A stretch of DNA of 64,000 nucleotides, from the NCBI RefSeq assembly GCF_021172045.1, contig NZ_CP087164.1, positions 2,976,001 through 3,040,000 on the forward strand, given 5' to 3'. The notes under the pieces were generated by a model. That model saw nothing but the letters and a program-made list of their open reading frames with translations. It made no database searches and was not told the DNA's origin. A program made the position numbers and the translations under genes. The stretch's first letter is position 1. Each line of letters begins with the position of its first letter. Source of the stretch: Capillimicrobium parvum (GTDB lineage Bacteria; Actinomycetota; Thermoleophilia; Solirubrobacterales; Solirubrobacteraceae). This document shows, in pieces, positions 8,892 through 16,958 of this stretch.

Positions 8892-8922
8892 ACCATTGCG
8901 GTCAGGCGGTGACCGCTTTGGT
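8892..8922. promoter_or_regulatory. Inverted repeat, candidate operator upstream of VOC gene
   Basis: Two 13-bp arms around a 5-bp spacer: ACCATTGCGGTCA and TGACCGCTTTGGT match at 11 of 13 positions as an inverted repeat. It lies between the end of the alcohol dehydrogenase gene (8980) and the start of the VOC gene (8843), 49 nt before the latter. There is no T-run on either strand, so an operator is more likely than an intrinsic terminator. Confidence 0.45.
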
Positions 8923-8979
8923 GGACCGTCGCGAACCGGCGGCGGGCATGACCGCGACCGGGCGGCCCGGTGCGGCCCG

Positions 8980-10032
8980 TCAGGCCGGCCCGTGACCGTT
9001 GGGGGCGAGCATGACGCGAACGATCGAGCCGGACGGGTGGTGGGCCGCGAGCTCGATCGCCTCGAGCGCCGAGTCCAGCGGGAACGTCCGTGAGACCGAC
9101 CCGCCCAGGCTCAGCCGGCCGTCGGCGGCCAGCCGCCCGACGGCCCGCAGATCGTCCATGGATGAGGCGAAGATGCCGATGACGGTCAGCTCGCGGCTCA
9201 CGATCCCGCTCATCGTCGTCCCGAGGATGAGCGGCTCGTCGCGTACGCCGCCCAGCACCAGCCGGCCGCCATGGCGCAGCATCCGCACACCCTCGCCCGG
9301 AGCGTCGCGCGCGCCGCTGAAGTCGATGACCGCGTCGACGGCGCCGACCGCCTCGCGTACCCGCCGTCCCGATCGCGGCAGGCCCTCGACGGGCTCCGCC
9401 CCCAGCGCGCGCACGCGCTCCGCGCCGGCCCGGCTGCGCACGACGGCGGCGAGCCGGGCGGCCGGGTACAGCGTGCGCGCGAGGATGAGCACGTGCGTGC
9501 CGACGCCGCCCGGTCCCACGACACACAGCGCGCCGTCGTCCGGCAGCTCGGCCGCGACCAGCGCGCGGTAGGCGGTCGCCACCGCGTCCGGCAGCAGCGC
9601 CGCCTCCTCCGGCGGCAGGCCCGAGACGCGGATCATGCGGTCCGCCGGCCAGACGACCTCCTGCGCCATGCCGCCCGGGACGTGAAAGCCGAGCGCGCGC
9701 TCGCGCTCGCATCGCCGGCCGTTGCCACCCAGGCACGCCTCGCACTCCCCGCAGACATCCAGGGGATGCAGGGCGACGAGGTCCCCCACGGCGATGTCCG
9801 CCGCGCCGTCAGCCACCTCCTCGACGATGCCCGCCACCTCGTGCCCGGGACGGATCGGGTACGTCGCCCCGCGGGGCAGCACCATCCCGTGCAGCGCGTG
9901 GAGGTCGGTGCCGCAGATCCCGCAGGCGAGCACGTGCACGCGCGCGTCTCCGGGCCCCAGGTCGGGCGGCGGCCCCTCCATCAGCACGACCTCACCCGGG
10001 ACGAGCTGCACGTAGCGCATGGTCCGCGTCAT
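8980..10032 (-). CDS. Zinc-dependent alcohol dehydrogenase (MDR family)
   Basis: A 350-residue medium-chain dehydrogenase. The catalytic-zinc motif CGICGTD (about residues 37-43), GHEVAGIVEEV and the structural-zinc lobe (CGECEACLGGNGRRC) are all present, followed by the nucleotide-binding GPGGVGTH. It should oxidise an alcohol with NAD(P). The ATG at 10032 overlaps the stop of the acyl-CoA dehydrogenase gene by 4 nt; the second Met, at 10020, is an alternative. The pairing with an acyl-CoA dehydrogenase suggests a short degradative route, but the substrate cannot be read from sequence. Confidence 0.88.
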   Translation of the reverse strand: MTRTMRYVQLVPGEVVLMEGPPPDLGPGDARVHVLACGICGTDLHALHGMVLPRGATYPIRPGHEVAGIVEEVADGAADIAVGDLVALHPLDVCGECEACLGGNGRRCERERALGFHVPGGMAQEVVWPADRMIRVSGLPPEEAALLPDAVATAYRALVAAELPDDGALCVVGPGGVGTHVLILARTLYPAARLAAVVRSRAGAERVRALGAEPVEGLPRSGRRVREAVGAVDAVIDFSGARDAPGEGVRMLRHGGRLVLGGVRDEPLILGTTMSGIVSRELTVIGIFASSMDDLRAVGRLAADGRLSLGGSVSRTFPLDSALEAIELAAHHPSGSIVRVMLAPNGHGPA

Positions 10033-11150
10033 CGCCCGAGCAGGTCGCGGGCGATGACGAGCTGCTGGATCTCGGCGGTGCCCTCCTCGAACCAGTACCC
10101 GCGGGCGTCGCGGTAGAGCCGTTCGATCGGCGAAGCGGTCGTGTAACCGATGCCGCCGTGGACGCGCAGCGCGAGGTCGGTGACGCGGCCGACCATGCGC
10201 TGGCAGAAGAGCTTCGCGGTCGCCGATGCGGCGCCGGTCGGCGCCTCCGCGGATTGACGCACCAGCGCGCGCCCGGCCGCCACCTCGGCGTGCATGTCGG
10301 CCAGGTGGACCTGGATCGCCTGGCGCTCGGCGATCGGCCGGCCGAACGTCACGCGCTCGCGCGCGAAGGCGACCGCCTCGTCGAGCGCGCGCTGGGCCGT
10401 ACCGACCATGCAGCTCGACAGCGACACGCGGCTGTAGTCGAGGAAGCACATCGCCACTTCCAGGCCGTGGCCGACGGGACCGAGCCGGTGACGGTCCTCG
10501 ACCGCCATGTCGTCGAAGCGCAGCGTGCGGTGGCCGGTCCCGGCGAGCCCCATCGTGTGCTGCGTCTCCTCCACCTGCAGGCCGGGGGTCCCGCGCGGGA
10601 GCAGGAAGCTGGTCAGCGAGTCGGCGGCGCGGCGGTCGTCGCTCGCCGCGGTGAGCAGGAACGCGTCGGCGCGGTCGGCGAACGTGATCAGGTGCTTCTC
10701 GCCGCTCAAGCGCCAGCCGTCGCCGTCGCGCCGGGCGCGCGAGTGCAGATCGCGGCCGCTGCCGCCGCTGCGCTCCGTCAGCGCAAACGCGACGAGCGCC
10801 TCGCCGGCCGCCATCCGCGCAACCACCGACTGCTGCTCCTCGGACCCGTAGCGGACGATCGGTCGCCAGATGCCGTTCGCCACGTGCGCGAGCATGCGGC
10901 CCCAGGCCGGCCCCATGCCGGCCCGCTCGAGATAGGGCACCACCTCCGGCGGGGCGAGCCCGAGCCCACCGAACTCGGGTGGCACGGTCAGCGCGCAGAG
11001 GCCGAGCGCGTGAAATCGGGCGAGATCCTCGGGTGGGATCTCGTCGCTCGCGTCGGCCGCGCGGGCGCCCTCCTCGAACTCGGACACGAACAGCGCCCGG
11101 ACGACATCGAGGGCGGGCGGCGCGACGTGGGTGCGGTCCAGCCCGGACAT
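10029..11150 (-). CDS. Acyl-CoA dehydrogenase
   Basis: A 373-residue flavoprotein of the acyl-CoA dehydrogenase family, chosen from the Met at 11150. The N-terminal helical domain (about 20-120), the middle beta domain with the FAD-contact block ALTERSGGSGRDL, and a C-terminal helical domain ending EGTAEIQQLVIARDLLGR are in the usual order and length. The Glu in the FEEGTAEIQ segment lies where the catalytic base sits in several subfamilies. It introduces a C2-C3 double bond into an acyl-CoA and passes electrons to ETF. Its stop overlaps the alcohol dehydrogenase start. Confidence 0.9.
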   Translation of the reverse strand: MSGLDRTHVAPPALDVVRALFVSEFEEGARAADASDEIPPEDLARFHALGLCALTVPPEFGGLGLAPPEVVPYLERAGMGPAWGRMLAHVANGIWRPIVRYGSEEQQSVVARMAAGEALVAFALTERSGGSGRDLHSRARRDGDGWRLSGEKHLITFADRADAFLLTAASDDRRAADSLTSFLLPRGTPGLQVEETQHTMGLAGTGHRTLRFDDMAVEDRHRLGPVGHGLEVAMCFLDYSRVSLSSCMVGTAQRALDEAVAFARERVTFGRPIAERQAIQVHLADMHAEVAAGRALVRQSAEAPTGAASATAKLFCQRMVGRVTDLALRVHGGIGYTTASPIERLYRDARGYWFEEGTAEIQQLVIARDLLGR

Positions 11151-11254
11151 GGCCGGGCACCCTAGCGTGCCGGGCCGTCCCACTCGTCCTGCCCTCCCCC
11201 TGATGGCGCGTCAGGCCGGCGGGCAGGTACGTGGCCGTCACGTCGCGACCGGCG

Positions 11255-12253
11255 CTAGATGTCGGCGCTGACCGTTCGCAGGTCGACCGGAACGACGAGC
11301 ATCTGGCGCTCTCGACCGTCGCGGAGCAGCGACACCGACAGCCGCGTGCCGATGATCTCGTGCTGGAGGAGGGCCTGGAGGTCGGCGACGCTTTCCATGC
11401 GCCGGTGGCCCACGTCGATGATCAGGTCGCCCTCGCGGATGCCGGCGGCCGCCGCCGGTGAGCCGAGGACGACCTCAACGACCTCGATGCACCCCTCGCC
11501 ACTCCAGGCCGTTCGTGCGCGTGCCGGCAGCGGCCGGGCCGCGCCGGCGAGGCCGAGGTAGCCGCGGCGAACCTCGCCGTGCGTCATCAGGGCGCCGATG
11601 ATGCCCCGCGTGGCGGTGTTGATCGGCACCGCGAGGCCGAGCCCCACACCCGCGACCGCAGTGTTCACGCCGACCACGGTGCCGCGATGGTCGGCCAGCG
11701 CCCCGCCGGAGTTGCCGGGGTTGAGCGCGGCGTCGGTCTGGATCACGTCGTCGATGCGGCGGACCACGCCGCTCGAGCGTGTCGGCAGCGAGCGGCCGAG
11801 CGCGGAGACGACGCCCGCCGTCACCGAGCCCGCGAACCCGTGTGGGTTTCCGATCGCGACGACCAACTGCCCGGCGCGCAGCTTGGTGGCGTCGCCGAGC
11901 GCGGCCGGAGCGAGGTCGCCCTCGTCGCAGCGCAGCACGGCAAGATCGGTGAAGGGGTCGGCGCCGACGACGGAGAACCCCATCTCGCCGCCGTCGGTGA
12001 ACGCCGCCACGCCGCGCGATCGCGACGGTCGCGTGTGGCCGGAGACGACGTGCGCCGAGGTCAGCAGGAAGCCGTCGGCGGTCAGGACGATCCCGCTGCC
12101 CGCGCCTGCGGGAACCCGCCGGCCGTCGCGACGGCGCGCGAGGACCTGCAGGTTGGCGACCGACGGGGACAGCACGTCGGCGACGTGGATGACGCTCTCG
12201 CTGTAGGCGTCGAGTGCCTCGGCCTCCGACGGCACGTCCAGCCGGGCGCTCAT
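11255..12253 (-). CDS. HtrA-like trypsin-fold serine protease with PDZ domain
   Basis: A 332-residue protease. The catalytic triad is intact: His in LLTSAHVVSGH (about residue 67), Asp in PFTDLAVLR (about 104) and Ser in NPGNSGGALAD (about 181). A single PDZ domain fills about residues 235-325 (SPAAAAGIREGDLIIDVG). Unlike most actinobacterial HtrA proteins, it shows no signal peptide or membrane segment before the protease domain, so a cytoplasmic enzyme is likely. Its ATG overlaps the stop of an upstream paralogue whose active site is lost. Regulation probably comes from the divergent HxlR gene. Confidence 0.9.
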   Translation of the reverse strand: MSARLDVPSEAEALDAYSESVIHVADVLSPSVANLQVLARRRDGRRVPAGAGSGIVLTADGFLLTSAHVVSGHTRPSRSRGVAAFTDGGEMGFSVVGADPFTDLAVLRCDEGDLAPAALGDATKLRAGQLVVAIGNPHGFAGSVTAGVVSALGRSLPTRSSGVVRRIDDVIQTDAALNPGNSGGALADHRGTVVGVNTAVAGVGLGLAVPINTATRGIIGALMTHGEVRRGYLGLAGAARPLPARARTAWSGEGCIEVVEVVLGSPAAAAGIREGDLIIDVGHRRMESVADLQALLQHEIIGTRLSVSLLRDGRERQMLVVPVDLRTVSADI

Positions 12254-13110
12254 GCGCGCGCCTTCGCCGACAGGTCGACCTCGAGCCGATGCTCGTCGAC
12301 TCCGCGCACGACATGGAGCGCCACGGTCGTGCCCGCGACGCGCTGCAGCGTGTCGACGAGCGCGTCCGGGTGTTGCACCTCCTCGTTGCCCACAGCGACG
12401 ATGAGATCGCCGGCGAGCACCCCGCCGGCCTCCGCCGCGGAGCCTGCTTCGACGTCGCGCACCAGCACACCGGCGCGGTCCGGGAGGCCGACGGCGCGAC
12501 GCATGCGGCGGGCCGCTCGCGGCGGCGCCACCGCGACGCCGAGGCGCGCGACGTCCGGCTCGCCGCGCAGCAGGCGATCGCTGGCTGCGCGCGCGGACTC
12601 GGCCGCCAGCGCGATGAGGAACCCCGGGTCGCCGCGCAGCGCGTTGATCCCGATCAGCTCGCCCGCGGCGTTGACGAGGGGGCCGCCGCCGGCGCCGCGC
12701 GGCATCGGCGCGGTGTGCTCGATCGCGCTCACGAGCCGCCCGCCGCGTCCCCGCACCCGCAGGAGGTCTGCCGATACCCGCCCCTCGGTCACCCGCAGGC
12801 CGGTGCCGGGATCGCCGAGGGCGAAGACCGGATCGCCGAGGTTCGGCGTCACCGGCGACCAACGGAGCGCTTCGACGCCGCCGGTCTGCGTCTCCAGCAC
12901 GGACAGGCCCGATCCGAGGTCGCTCGCGAGGACCTTGCCCTCTTTCACGTCGCCGGCGACGTCGAGCTCCACGCGGTCACCGGCCAGCGTGTGGCTGAAG
13001 ACGAGCACGCGGTCGGAAGCCACGACCGTGCCGCAGCCCCGTCTCGCACCCCGGCCGAGCCGCACGACAGCGGGACCGACACGCTCCGCTACCGTCGTGA
13101 CTTGCAACAT
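12250..13110 (-). CDS. Catalytically dead HtrA-like protein with PDZ domain
   Basis: A 286-residue paralogue of the next gene, read from ATG at 13110. The trypsin-like fold is recognisable, but the active site is not: the Ser motif GNSGGP reads GAGGGP (in RGAGGGPLVNAAGEL), and the Asp segment reads SGLSVLE instead of TDLAVL; only a His (FSHTLAGD) remains. The C-terminal PDZ domain is well kept (GSAAEAGGVLAGDLIVAVG). No signal peptide is visible. It overlaps the active protease gene by 4 nt. A regulatory or scaffold partner that presents substrates is the simplest reading, though this is inference. The start codon lies inside a palindrome. Confidence 0.8.
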   Translation of the reverse strand: MLQVTTVAERVGPAVVRLGRGARRGCGTVVASDRVLVFSHTLAGDRVELDVAGDVKEGKVLASDLGSGLSVLETQTGGVEALRWSPVTPNLGDPVFALGDPGTGLRVTEGRVSADLLRVRGRGGRLVSAIEHTAPMPRGAGGGPLVNAAGELIGINALRGDPGFLIALAAESARAASDRLLRGEPDVARLGVAVAPPRAARRMRRAVGLPDRAGVLVRDVEAGSAAEAGGVLAGDLIVAVGNEEVQHPDALVDTLQRVAGTTVALHVVRGVDEHRLEVDLSAKARA

Positions 13111-13115
13111 GCAAG
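13101..13115. promoter_or_regulatory. Palindrome, likely HxlR operator
   Basis: CTTGCA-ACA-TGCAAG is a perfect 6-bp inverted repeat with a 3-bp spacer. It sits in the 24-bp gap and start-codon region between the divergent pseudo-protease (ATG ends at 13110) and HxlR (ATG at 13135) genes. HxlR-type winged-helix dimers commonly bind short palindromes containing TTGCAA-like sequence, so this site may control both genes. Confidence 0.6.
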
Positions 13116-13134
13116 TGAGTCTACCAACCGGCAT

Positions 13135-13566
13135 ATGCTTCGATCGGTGATCGACGACGCTCTGCTTTCCGGCCTCACCAACGCGACCAGCATCCTCGGC
13201 GACCGCTGGTCGCCCGCGATCATCGCCGCGCTGCTCGACGGCCCGCAGCGATACGGGGAGCTCAAGGACCGGCTCGGCATCGCGCCGAACATCCTCAGCG
13301 CTCGCCTGAAGGCACTTGAACAAGAGGGCCTCGTCGTGTCGACGCCCTACTCCGATCGACCCGTCCGCCTCTCGTACGCGCTCACCGCCGACGCCCGCGA
13401 GCTCGCCGACCTGCTGCGGCTCCTCGCCGCCTGGGGCGCTCACCGCACCGGTACGCCCGATGCGATCACCCACGCGCGCTGCGGCACGCCGCTCGAGGTG
13501 CGCTGGTGGTGCCCGACCTGCGCCGACACGGCGTCCCCGGGCGACGATGAGTCGATCAGGCTCTGA
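13135..13566 (+). CDS. HxlR-family transcriptional regulator
   Basis: A 143-residue winged-helix protein. The core LGDRWSPAIIAALLDGPQRY (about residues 20-39), then LKDRLGIAPNILSARLKALE and the wing LVVSTPYSDRPVRLSY, is textbook HxlR/MarR-like. The C-terminal tail has three cysteines (RCGTPLEVRWWCPTC), seen in many HxlR proteins and possibly redox- or metal-sensing. It is divergent from the HtrA-like pair with a shared palindrome in the short intergenic gap, so it probably represses itself and the pair. Confidence 0.9.
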   Translation: MLRSVIDDALLSGLTNATSILGDRWSPAIIAALLDGPQRYGELKDRLGIAPNILSARLKALEQEGLVVSTPYSDRPVRLSYALTADARELADLLRLLAAWGAHRTGTPDAITHARCGTPLEVRWWCPTCADTASPGDDESIRL

Positions 13567-13704
13567 ACGCGGCCGCGCGGTGGAACGCTGCCGGCACCCG
13601 CCCGCACACCCGCGTGCGCTGACCCCATGCCCGTTGGCCCGCGATGGCCCGGCTCGCCAACCTTGCCACGCCTCGTCTGGCGGCGCACCGGCGAGGCGAT
13701 AGAG

Positions 13705-13734
13705 CGATCGAGGACTGTTTGCTCGGATACGTGG
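13705..13734 (+). repeat. Copy A of a 30-bp repeat in a gene-free gap
   Basis: This 30-bp stretch, with core AGGACTGTTTGCTCG, matches 18631-18660 at 28 of 30 positions in the same orientation. Both copies are in otherwise unexplained intergenic DNA. The gap here (13567-13825) holds no supported gene between the convergent HxlR and serine hydrolase genes. Both copies can be read as similar peptides (DCLLGYVG and DCLLAYVA), which could mean decayed copies of one gene. Confidence 0.5.
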
Positions 13735-13825
13735 GATGCGGACTCGGCTTCCGCCTCGCCGAGCGTCTCCAGGGCCGGTACGCGCAGGCGCGAGGGCGTG
13801 ATCGGTGAGCGGACAGGCGACGAAC

Positions 13826-15055
13826 TCAGCGATGCGTTGTGGCCAGAGCGTGCACCGCCGGCAGCAGCAGCGGTGAAGGGTCTTCGGCCCAGTTGATCGC
13901 CGACGCGATCGTCACGTGCTGGGCGGGCAGCCGGGCGACGTACGCGTTGTAGCCGGCGGCCGTGCCGAGATGGCCGATCATCTCGACGTTCCCGGGAAAG
14001 ATCCGTTGCTCGACTCCGAGGCCGTAGCCGACCTGGCCGCCGACGTCCGGGGCCGGGGCGAACGTGAGCATCTGGCGCAGGGTGTCGCGGTGGCGGAACA
14101 GCCGTCCTTTCAGCAGCGCATCAAGGAACCGGGTGAGGTCCTGAACGGTGGTGACGAGCGCGCCGCCGCCCGCGGCGCCGGCGATCGATGGATCAACGCG
14201 GGTCTGATCGACCGTTCTGCCGTCGAGCTCGCCGTAGGCGTGTGCGTGAGCACCCTTGATCGACGCGTTCCCGGGGGCGGGCAGCGTCGTGTGCCGCAGG
14301 CCCAGCGGTGTGATCACGCCCCGCGTGACCGCCTTGCGCCATGACCCGCCGGTGAGCCCTTCGATGATCAGGCTCAGAAGGTTGTACTCCGTGTTGCAGT
14401 ACTTGTAGTTGGTCCCGGGCGCGAACGCCGGCGGCTGGGCGGCCGCGAGATCGAGGAACTCCGAGACCGTCCAGACCTTCAACGGGTCGCGGGCGATCTG
14501 CTCGTCGATGGCTGGCAGATCCCATTCGGGGATGCCGCTGCGGTGGCTGAGCAGCATGCGCACCGTGACGTCGGGCGCGGTCGGGAAACGGCCGATGACG
14601 CTCGCGGGCAGCACGTCGGGCAGCTTCGCGTCGAGCGAGAGGCGGCCGCGCTCGGCGAGTTGCAGAACCGTGGCGGAGACGAACGGCTTGACGATGCTGC
14701 CGGCGCGGAACCGATCGTTCGGGCGCATGGGCACATCCGGCGCCACGCGACCGAGGCCGGCGACGCCTGTCCAGGCGCCGAGCTTCGCGCTCCGCACGTG
14801 CAGGATCGCTCCGGGGGCGTGGATGCTTGGATCGCGAAGCGCGTCGTGAAGCGCCCGCTGGAGCTGACGCGCGAGGGCAGGATCGAAGCGCGGGCCCGAA
14901 CTCGCCGCCACCAACGCGCGGTGTGCCGCAGCGCGCACGGGCGCACTGAGCCCGGCCGCGGCAAGGGCGCCGGCTGCACCCACCAACAGCGTCCGGCGGT
15001 TGAGGGAGCGGCTTGCGCCGCCGTCCACGACGGTGGCGGGTCCAAGGTCCGGCAT
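13826..15055 (-). CDS. Tat-exported beta-lactamase-fold serine hydrolase
   Basis: A 409-residue class C beta-lactamase/D-Ala-D-Ala carboxypeptidase-like enzyme. The N-terminus has a twin-arginine signal (NRRTLLVGAAGALAAAG, about residues 21-37). Catalytic motifs are SIVK (SxxK, about residue 120), YCN (YxN, about 220) and HLG (HxG, about 365). This family cleaves peptides or esters such as cell-wall stem peptides; the substrate is not identifiable. Its tail is convergent with the HxlR gene. A second member of the family is at 47888-49042 but with a Sec-type signal. Confidence 0.9.
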   Translation of the reverse strand: MPDLGPATVVDGGASRSLNRRTLLVGAAGALAAAGLSAPVRAAAHRALVAASSGPRFDPALARQLQRALHDALRDPSIHAPGAILHVRSAKLGAWTGVAGLGRVAPDVPMRPNDRFRAGSIVKPFVSATVLQLAERGRLSLDAKLPDVLPASVIGRFPTAPDVTVRMLLSHRSGIPEWDLPAIDEQIARDPLKVWTVSEFLDLAAAQPPAFAPGTNYKYCNTEYNLLSLIIEGLTGGSWRKAVTRGVITPLGLRHTTLPAPGNASIKGAHAHAYGELDGRTVDQTRVDPSIAGAAGGGALVTTVQDLTRFLDALLKGRLFRHRDTLRQMLTFAPAPDVGGQVGYGLGVEQRIFPGNVEMIGHLGTAAGYNAYVARLPAQHVTIASAINWAEDPSPLLLPAVHALATTHR

Positions 15056-15178
15056 GCTCGCCTCCTTCCCCGCGCGATCGCGCGAAGCACCCGATGTCCC
15101 GTCCAGATGGAGGAACTGGGTCAGGGCAACCGTAGTCCCTCGCGCACCGCAACGCCACTGCTCCTCGGACGCTGGCCT

Positions 15179-15784
15179 TCAGCTCGCCCGGCGGTAGCGG
15201 ATGTGCGTGGCCAGCGGCGAATGCAGCACCTCGACGGGCTCCAACCGCAGAGATCCGACGCCGTCGAAGATCCGCTCGCCGGATCCGAGCAGGACCGGGG
15301 CGATGTCGAGCGTGAGCTCGTCGACGACCCCGGCGGCGAGGGCCTGCCGAACGGTGGAGGCGCCGCCCGCGATGTCCACGCCGTCGTCGCCGGCCGTCTC
15401 GCGCGCCTGTGCGTAGGCGGCGTCGAAGCCGTCGGTGACGAAGTGGAAGGTCGTCCCGCCCTCCATCTCGATCGGCTCGCGGGCGTGATGGGTGAGCACG
15501 AACACCGGTGCGTGGTACGGCGGCTCGGGCCCCCACCAGCCGCGCCAGTCCTCCTCCCACTCACCGCGGATCGGCCCGAACATGTTGCGGCCCATGACGT
15601 AGGCGCCGCGCGGGCGCATGAGCCAGCCGACAGCGGTCTCGTCGGCCTCGTTGGCGCGCTCGTCGCCGAGGTGCCAGCCGTGGAGCTCCATTCCGCGCTT
15701 CCCGAGCGGATGCTCGCGACTCTGGTCCGGCCCGGCGACGAAACCGTCGAGCGAGATCGACATGTGGCAGGTGGTGTCCGGCAT
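15179..15784 (-). CDS. RibD C-terminal/dihydrofolate-reductase-like protein
   Basis: A 201-residue reductase-fold protein of the RibD-C family. Visible motifs are MSISLDGFVAGPDQS (N-terminal strand), the GRNMFG segment, VFVLTHHAREP, the nucleotide-contact IAGGASTVRQAL and LLGSGERIFDG. A GGAGG precedes the ATG by a few bases. Stand-alone members are NADPH-dependent reductases of unknown substrate, not true RibD or FolA. A close paralogue is encoded at 45612-46247. A TTTGCAAGTA element lies about 25 nt upstream and resembles half of the HxlR palindrome at 13101. Confidence 0.85.
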   Translation of the reverse strand: MPDTTCHMSISLDGFVAGPDQSREHPLGKRGMELHGWHLGDERANEADETAVGWLMRPRGAYVMGRNMFGPIRGEWEEDWRGWWGPEPPYHAPVFVLTHHAREPIEMEGGTTFHFVTDGFDAAYAQARETAGDDGVDIAGGASTVRQALAAGVVDELTLDIAPVLLGSGERIFDGVGSLRLEPVEVLHSPLATHIRYRRAS

Positions 15785-15868
15785 CGCGACTCCTCCGAAG
15801 GTTGACGATTTGCAAGTACTGGCCCGGGATCTACCAGGCGGCGAAGGGGCGCTGGTGCAGCGCGAGCC

Positions 15869-16330
15869 TCATGCGGCAACCTGCTCACCGAGGAAGGCGG
15901 CGAGCCCGTCGAGCAGCAGGCCGGTGCCGTGCTCGCGCTCCGCCGGATCCTCGAGGTCGTCGAAGAACGCGCCGTGCTCGGTGAAGACGAGCCGCGTGCC
16001 GTCGCCGTCGGGCCGCACCTCGACGGTCGTCAGCGACACGGAGATGAGCCGCCCGTCGAGCAGGAGGTCGTAGGCGAAGACGATCCGCTCACCGTCGACG
16101 ATGTCGTGGTAACGGCTACGGAACTCGTGCAGCGTCCCGCGCGGATCCCGTCCCACGCTCACCTCGCTGCCGCCGACGCGGAAGTCGAGCTCCCAATGGG
16201 CGTCGGTCCAGCCATCGGGCACGCCGAACCAGCGCTGCTTGAGCTCCGGGTCCGCGAACGCGCGGAACGCCTGCGCCGGGGTCTGGCGGAACCGGCGCTC
16301 GATCGTGAAGTCGTGCTGGCGGATGCTCAT
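15869..16330 (-). CDS. AHSA1/SRPBCC-domain protein
   Basis: A 153-residue START-like helix-grip protein. FTIERRFRQTPAQAFRAFAD opens the domain and WFGVPDGW, FRVGG and FTEHGAFFDD follow in family order. Proteins of this kind bind small hydrophobic ligands and are very often co-transcribed with an ArsR regulator, as here, where its ATG overlaps the regulator stop by 4 nt. The ligand is unknown. It may act as a ligand-binding helper to the regulator or as a small detoxifying enzyme. Confidence 0.88.
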   Translation of the reverse strand: MSIRQHDFTIERRFRQTPAQAFRAFADPELKQRWFGVPDGWTDAHWELDFRVGGSEVSVGRDPRGTLHEFRSRYHDIVDGERIVFAYDLLLDGRLISVSLTTVEVRPDGDGTRLVFTEHGAFFDDLEDPAEREHGTGLLLDGLAAFLGEQVAA

Positions 16331-16680
16331 CGGCGGTCTCCTGGGTCGGCGGGAAAGGTGTCGTCGAGGACGTCGGAGAGGCGGTCGAAGTGCCTCTCCC
16401 AGATCGCACGGTGCTCGGCGATCCACTGCTCGAGCGTGCGCATCGGGCCGGGCTCGAGCCGGCACGTCCGGACGCGGCCGATCTTCTCCGAGCGCACGAG
16501 GCCGCTGCGCTGCAGCACGTCGAGGTGCTGCATCACGGACGGCAGCGACATGTCCAGCGGTGCGGCGAGCTCGCTCACGGACGCCGCGCCGCTCGACAGG
16601 CGGACGACCATCGCGCGGCGGCTCTCGTCGGCGAGCGCGTGGAACGCCCGGTCGAGCTGTGCTGCGTCGGCGGTCGGCAT
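16327..16680 (-). CDS. ArsR-family transcriptional regulator
   Basis: A 117-residue winged-helix repressor from the Met at 16680 (upstream Met codons at 16689 and 16701 are alternatives). The recognition part reads SVSELAAPLDMSLPSVMQHL, followed by VLQRSGLVRSEKIGRVRT. No CxC metal motif of arsenic- or cadmium-sensing members is present, so it belongs to the non-metal group that pairs with AHSA1 proteins. The palindrome at 16698-16721 directly upstream is probably its own operator. Confidence 0.88.
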   Translation of the reverse strand: MPTADAAQLDRAFHALADESRRAMVVRLSSGAASVSELAAPLDMSLPSVMQHLDVLQRSGLVRSEKIGRVRTCRLEPGPMRTLEQWIAEHRAIWERHFDRLSDVLDDTFPADPGDRR

Positions 16681-16697
16681 GAGCCGCATCGTAGCGC

Positions 16698-16721
16698 ACA
16701 CTTAGGCAACTGACTAAGTGT
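16698..16721. promoter_or_regulatory. Perfect palindrome, likely ArsR operator
   Basis: ACACTTAG and CTAAGTGT form a perfect 8-bp inverted repeat around an 8-bp spacer. It begins 18 nt upstream of the ArsR start codon. Spacing and position fit autorepression by the ArsR-type dimer encoded next to it. The remaining gap up to 16958 shows no supported gene. Confidence 0.65.
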
Positions 16722-16958
16722 CATGCTCGATCGCGCGCCCCGTTCAGAGAGGCGAGCAGCGCGACCGTGATGTGCTCTTGAGCGACCTCTTCGCCGGTCG
16801 TCAGGCGGTATGCCATAACGCGCTCGCGGGGTCGCCGGCGGTTCCGGTGCCGGTTTTCCGCGGCCGTGCCGCTCGAGGATCGCGCGAATGGCCCCGCGAT
16901 GCCCGAGAAGGAGATCGCCGTGATCGCTGCCGTCCTGCTCCTTTCGAGGGGTACCTGT

